This document shows positions 60,633 to 64,000 of a stretch of 64,000 nucleotides of DNA, one piece after another; positions within the stretch are counted from its first letter, which is position 1, and each line of letters starts with the position of its first letter. The stretch spans positions 2,418,001 through 2,482,000 of the forward strand of contig NZ_JACBZX010000001.1 of NCBI RefSeq assembly GCF_013408565.1. Reading direction: 5' to 3'. The position numbers and the translations under genes were made by a program. The notes beneath the pieces were generated by a model. That model was not told where the DNA came from and made no database searches. It worked only from the letters and a program-made list of their open reading frames with translations. Source of the DNA: Janibacter alkaliphilus (GTDB taxonomy: Bacteria; Actinomycetota; Actinomycetes; Actinomycetales; Dermatophilaceae).

Positions 60633-63317
60633 ATGAGCGAAGGGCTTCCGGAGGGCTATCCGAGGCTGGCCGAGGCCGACGTGGTGCTGCGTGACGGCAC
60701 GGTCTGCCGGCTCCGGCCGATCAAGCCCTCGGACGCGGAGGCGATCCACCGCTTCCACGCCGGGCAGTCCGACGAGTCGATCTACCTGCGCTTCTTCGCG
60801 CCGATGCGCCAGCTCAGCGCCCGCGACGTGGAGCGCTTCACGCACGTCGACTACCGCGACCGGATGGCCCTGGTGGCCACGATCCGGGGCGAGATCATCG
60901 GCATCGGGCGCTACGACCGGGTCACCCCGGACAGCGCCGAGGTCGCCTTCAACATCAGCGACCACTACCACGGCAAGGGCATCGGCTCGGTGCTGCTGGA
61001 GCACCTGGCGGCGATCGCCCAGGAGCGGGGGATCACCCAGTTCGTCGCCGAGGTGCTCCCGCAGAACCGGAAGATGCTGTCGGTCTTCTCCGACGCCGGC
61101 TACGAGGTCTCCCGGCGCTACGAGGACGGCGTCGTCTCCCTCCACTTCGACATCGAGCCGACCGCCCAGTCGCTCTCGGTGCGCCTGGCCCGGGAGCACC
61201 GGGCCGAGGCGCAGAGCGTGCACTCGCTGCTGCACCCGGCGTCGGTGGCGGTCATCGGCGCCAGCCGTCGGGAGCGGGCGATCGGCCACCAGCTGCTCAA
61301 GCAGATCCTCGACGCCGGATTCACCGGCACGGTGCACGCGGTCAACCCCGAGGCCGGGGAGGTGCTCGGCGTCGACGCGGTCCGCTCGGTGCGCGACATC
61401 CCCGAGCACGTCGACCTCGCGGTCGTCGCGGTGCCGGCGCCGCAGGTGCCGGACGTGGTGCGCGAGTGCGCCGAGGTGGACGTGCGCAGCCTGCTGATCG
61501 TCTCCTCCGGCTTCGCCGAGGTGGACGAGGAGGGCGACCGGCTGCAGCGGGAGGTGCTGCGCCTGGCCCGGGACAACGGGATGCGGGTGGTCGGGCCGAA
61601 CTCCTTCGGCATCATCAACAACGACCCCGCGGTGCGCCTCAACGCCACGCTCACCCCGACCATCCCCGGCGACGGGCACCTCGGCCTCTTCTCGCAGAGC
61701 GGTGCGCTGGCCATCGCCAACCTCGACTCGGCCGCCCGTCGGCGCCTCGGGGTCTCCGCCTTCGCCTCCGCCGGAAACCGGGTCGACGTCTCCGGCAACG
61801 ACGTCATGCAGTACTGGATCGAGGACGAGCGCACCCACGCCGTCGGGCTCTACCTGGAGTCGATGGGCAACCCGCGCAAGTTCTCCCGGATCGCCCGGCA
61901 CCTGGCCAGCACGAAGCCGGTGATCGTCGTCAAGCCCGAGAGCGGGGACTTCGGCTCGCCGCCCGGGCACGCGGTGCGCCGGCCGAAGGTCAAGCCGCAC
62001 GCCTTCAGCGCCATGCTCAACCAGGCCGGGGTGATCCGCACCGAGAACGTGCACCAGATGTTCGACGTCGCGCAGCTGCTGCTGCACCAGCCGCTGCCCA
62101 CCGGGCGCCGGGTGGCGGTGGTCGGCAACTCCAGTCAGCTGACCGCGTTGTCCGCGGACAACGCCGCCGCTCGCGGCCTGCAGGTGGTGCACGGGCCGAC
62201 CTCGGTGCGCACCGAGGCGACCGCGCAGGAGTTCCGGCAGGCGCTGGACGCCGCCTTCGCCGACGAGCAGGTGGACAGCGTCATCGTCTGCTTCATCCCG
62301 CCGGTGGGGGCGCTGAGCAAGGACGTCGTCGGTGCGGTGCGGCACGCCTCGCGGCGCAGCGACAAGCCGTGCGTGGCGACCCTGCTGGGCATGCGCGGCG
62401 TCGACGTCGACCCGGGCGACCTGGTCACCCGCGAGGAGGACGAGGAGGGCGCCGGCCACCCGCAGCGGGCGGTGCCGATCTACCCGATGCCCGAGGAGGC
62501 GGTGCGGGCGCTGGCGCACGCCACCGACTACGGCCGGTGGCGGGACAAGGACCGAGGAGAACCGGTCACCCGCACCGGGATCGACCGCGCGGCGGCGCGG
62601 GCGGTGATCGAGCGGGTGCTCGCCGAGGACCCCGACGGGCGGGCGCTGACCACCGACGAGGCGCACGAGCTGCTCGCCGCCTACGGCATCGACCTGTGGC
62701 TGCGGGTGGAGGTGGAGACCGCGGACGAGGCGGTGGCCGCCGCCGAGACCGTCGGCTACCCGGCGGTGGTGAAGTCGCTCTCGCCGGTGGTGCGCGGGCA
62801 GTCCTACCTCGAGGGGATCCGGGTCGATCTCACCGACGCCGACGCGGTGCGCCGGGCCTTCGAGGGGCTGGACAAGCGGCTGGCGCCGATGGACGCCAAC
62901 TACCTCGTGGTGCAGCGGATGGCCCAGCCCGGGGTGTCCTGCGTGCTCTCCACGATCGAGGACCCGCTCTTCGGGCCGGTGGTCTCCTTCAGCATCGCCG
63001 GGGCGCCGACCGACCTGCTCGAGGACATCGCCTACCGGATCCCGCCGATGACCGACGTCGACGTGCGCGAGCTGGTCGACGACATCAAGTCGGCGCCGCT
63101 GCTGCACGGGCACCGCGGGACCCGTCCGGTCGACCGCAGCGGTCTCGAGGACATCCTCGGGCGGCTGTCGCTGATGTCCGACGACCTCATGGAGCTCGCC
63201 TCGGTGGAGCTGAACCCGGTGATGGCCCACCCGGACGGGATCAGCGTCCTCGGCGCCGACATCCAGGTGGCCACGGCGCAGCGGCGGATCGACCCGGGGG
63301 CCCGGGCGCTCAGCTGA
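60633..63317 (+). CDS. GNAT acetyltransferase fused to NDP-forming acyl-CoA synthetase-like protein
   Basis: The 894-residue protein begins with a GNAT domain (about 1-180, with FNISDHYHGKGIGSVLLEHL), followed by a CoA-binding Rossmann domain (SVAVIGASRRERAIGHQLLK), two succinyl-CoA ligase-like domains and a C-terminal ATP-grasp domain (about 660-890). It is related to protein acetyltransferases such as E. coli PatZ, but the GNAT domain is at the N-terminus, not the C-terminus. It may acetylate acetyl-CoA synthetase or other lysines; the synthetase part is probably a regulatory fold. It stands alone. Confidence 0.8.
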   Translation: MSEGLPEGYPRLAEADVVLRDGTVCRLRPIKPSDAEAIHRFHAGQSDESIYLRFFAPMRQLSARDVERFTHVDYRDRMALVATIRGEIIGIGRYDRVTPDSAEVAFNISDHYHGKGIGSVLLEHLAAIAQERGITQFVAEVLPQNRKMLSVFSDAGYEVSRRYEDGVVSLHFDIEPTAQSLSVRLAREHRAEAQSVHSLLHPASVAVIGASRRERAIGHQLLKQILDAGFTGTVHAVNPEAGEVLGVDAVRSVRDIPEHVDLAVVAVPAPQVPDVVRECAEVDVRSLLIVSSGFAEVDEEGDRLQREVLRLARDNGMRVVGPNSFGIINNDPAVRLNATLTPTIPGDGHLGLFSQSGALAIANLDSAARRRLGVSAFASAGNRVDVSGNDVMQYWIEDERTHAVGLYLESMGNPRKFSRIARHLASTKPVIVVKPESGDFGSPPGHAVRRPKVKPHAFSAMLNQAGVIRTENVHQMFDVAQLLLHQPLPTGRRVAVVGNSSQLTALSADNAAARGLQVVHGPTSVRTEATAQEFRQALDAAFADEQVDSVIVCFIPPVGALSKDVVGAVRHASRRSDKPCVATLLGMRGVDVDPGDLVTREEDEEGAGHPQRAVPIYPMPEEAVRALAHATDYGRWRDKDRGEPVTRTGIDRAAARAVIERVLAEDPDGRALTTDEAHELLAAYGIDLWLRVEVETADEAVAAAETVGYPAVVKSLSPVVRGQSYLEGIRVDLTDADAVRRAFEGLDKRLAPMDANYLVVQRMAQPGVSCVLSTIEDPLFGPVVSFSIAGAPTDLLEDIAYRIPPMTDVDVRELVDDIKSAPLLHGHRGTRPVDRSGLEDILGRLSLMSDDLMELASVELNPVMAHPDGISVLGADIQVATAQRRIDPGARALS

Positions 63318-63462
63318 CCCCCTTCGCTCTCGGGTGCCCCTTCGTTCGTCTGGCGGCCCCACTCATCCCCGGTCACCTCCCACGCGCTCTGGTCACCCGT
63401 GCTCCCGCGGGGTGCGGAGAACCTCTCGTTCCCCGGAGAAGCCTTCCCCGGCGAACGGCGCA

Positions 63463-63481
63463 TTATCGGGTTACCCGATAA
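63463..63481. promoter_or_regulatory. Palindrome upstream of DUF5998 gene, possible operator
   Basis: TTATCGGGTTACCCGATAA is a perfect eight-base inverted repeat around TTA. It is more AT-rich than its surroundings and lies about 30 bases upstream of the CACAAT -10 at 63512-63517. The position suits a repressor or activator site, and no terminator is needed there. The cognate regulator is not known. Confidence 0.45.
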
Positions 63482-63524
63482 AGGGGAGGTGAGGGCGGGG
63501 CGGCGGTGGGGCACAATGGCGGCC

Positions 63525-64000
63525 ATGCCCGCACCCGCCGACCTGACCGCGATCGACCTGCCGAGCGACCTCACCGCCGCGATCGAGCGGGCCGGCTACT
63601 ACCCGGCCCTGGTCGCCGACGTCGTCAAGGCCGCGGTGGGGGAAGAAGAGGTCGTCTCGCACCTGGTGCACCAGGAGACCACCTTCGACCAGGAGAACAT
63701 CCGCCGGCACATCACCGTGCTCGCCCGCACGGGCACCCGGCTGGTCATCGCGCACGCCGACGACCACGCCGACGAGGCCGCCAGCGACCAGGTGGCCACC
63801 GCCAGCACCGAGTGCATCCCGCTGTCCGCGGTGCGCGGGGTGATGCTCACCCACGTCGTCGCCGACCCGGCCCGCTACGTGCCCGGCTCGCTGGGCCGCG
63901 AGGTCACCCTGACCATCGGCTGGGGCACGATCAGCCGGGTCGACCTGCTCCCGGCGCAGTGCGCCGACCCGGCCTGCGAGGCCGACCACGGCTACGAGGG
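63525..64000 (+). CDS. DUF5998 family protein, 3' end cut by window
   Basis: About 158 residues are visible and the frame runs off the window. It begins PADLTAIDLPSDLTAAIERAGYYPALVADVVKAA and contains VSHLVHQETTFDQENIRRHITVLA, as in the DUF5998 family found near parE/parC in actinobacteria. The function is unknown; the middle has a beta-rich stretch ending VTLTIGWGTISRVDLLPAQC with a Cys pair. The ATG at 63525 is seven bases after CACAAT; an ATG at 63516 overlaps that box. Confidence 0.8.
   Translation, partial: MPAPADLTAIDLPSDLTAAIERAGYYPALVADVVKAAVGEEEVVSHLVHQETTFDQENIRRHITVLARTGTRLVIAHADDHADEAASDQVATASTECIPLSAVRGVMLTHVVADPARYVPGSLGREVTLTIGWGTISRVDLLPAQCADPACEADHGYE

Noticed and set aside
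59126..63362. Long minus-strand open frames opposite the propeller and GNAT/synthetase genes
   Set aside because: Composition is that of antisense shadows and no family motif is visible. The plus-strand genes explain the region fully.

Overview
The window is chromosomal DNA from a very GC-rich actinobacterium. Codon third positions are overwhelmingly G or C, and GTG starts and four-base ATGA/GTGA gene overlaps are common. The gene order largely matches the Mycobacterium tuberculosis Rv2205c to Rv2169c neighbourhood: glycerate kinase, erpA, adoK, ctaC, qcrCAB-ctaE, trpD, DEDD exonuclease, fadD15, SRPBCC and ArsA-like genes, acyltransferase, aroG, pknL, an Rv2175c-like regulator, idsA and metF. 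Family content (MacRS, DUF3040, SAV_6107, DUF7455, DUF5998) suggests Micrococcales, perhaps Intrasporangiaceae or Ornithinimicrobiaceae. The taxon is inferred, not proven.

Region 1 (1-15 kb) is respiratory. An aa3 oxidase set (ctaC-ctaD-ctaF, plus strand) converges on ctaE-qcrC-qcrA-qcrB (minus strand). Between them lie a GNAT acetyltransferase, an L,D-transpeptidase lipoprotein and a metallopeptidase. Together these genes encode most of an actinobacterial bc1-aa3 supercomplex. Region 2 (14.5-20 kb) has a degenerate receiver protein and trpD, then an AT-richer insertion (about 16.1-18.1 kb) with one unrecognised, apparently frameshifted gene, then an AsnC-type sensor gene and a DEDDh/GIY-YIG nuclease gene. 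Region 3 (20-32 kb) has a DUF2332 gene bracketed by two near-identical long palindromes and then fadD15. It continues with an operon of SRPBCC, ArsA-like, two tandem ROK kinases and an endo/exonuclease-phosphatase, followed by an acyltransferase-MacS-MacR operon.

Region 4 (32-39.5 kb) carries aroG, pknL, a LysM lytic transglycosylase, an Rv2175c-like DNA-binding protein, idsA and metF. Region 5 (39.5-46.5 kb) is a DNA-damage module. A perfect LexA box overlaps the promoter of DUF6504, a SAV_6107 HEPN protein and an error-prone DnaE-type polymerase; a methyltransferase and dinB follow. Region 6 (46.5-58.6 kb) has small membrane proteins, topoisomerase IV (parE and parC, about 6 kb apart), three transporters and a complete IS481-family element. 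Its terminal repeats, a CCTAGG target duplication and a hairpin burying the transposase Shine-Dalgarno sequence are all visible. Region 7 (58.7-64 kb) has an ECF sigma factor overlapping a membrane-anchored Asp-box propeller, a large GNAT/acyl-CoA-synthetase-like fusion, and the start of a DUF5998 gene cut by the window end.

Many genes have a TANNNT -10 box only 6-8 bases before the start codon, indicating frequent leaderless transcription. I saw no tRNA, rRNA, CRISPR array, integrase or phage gene.
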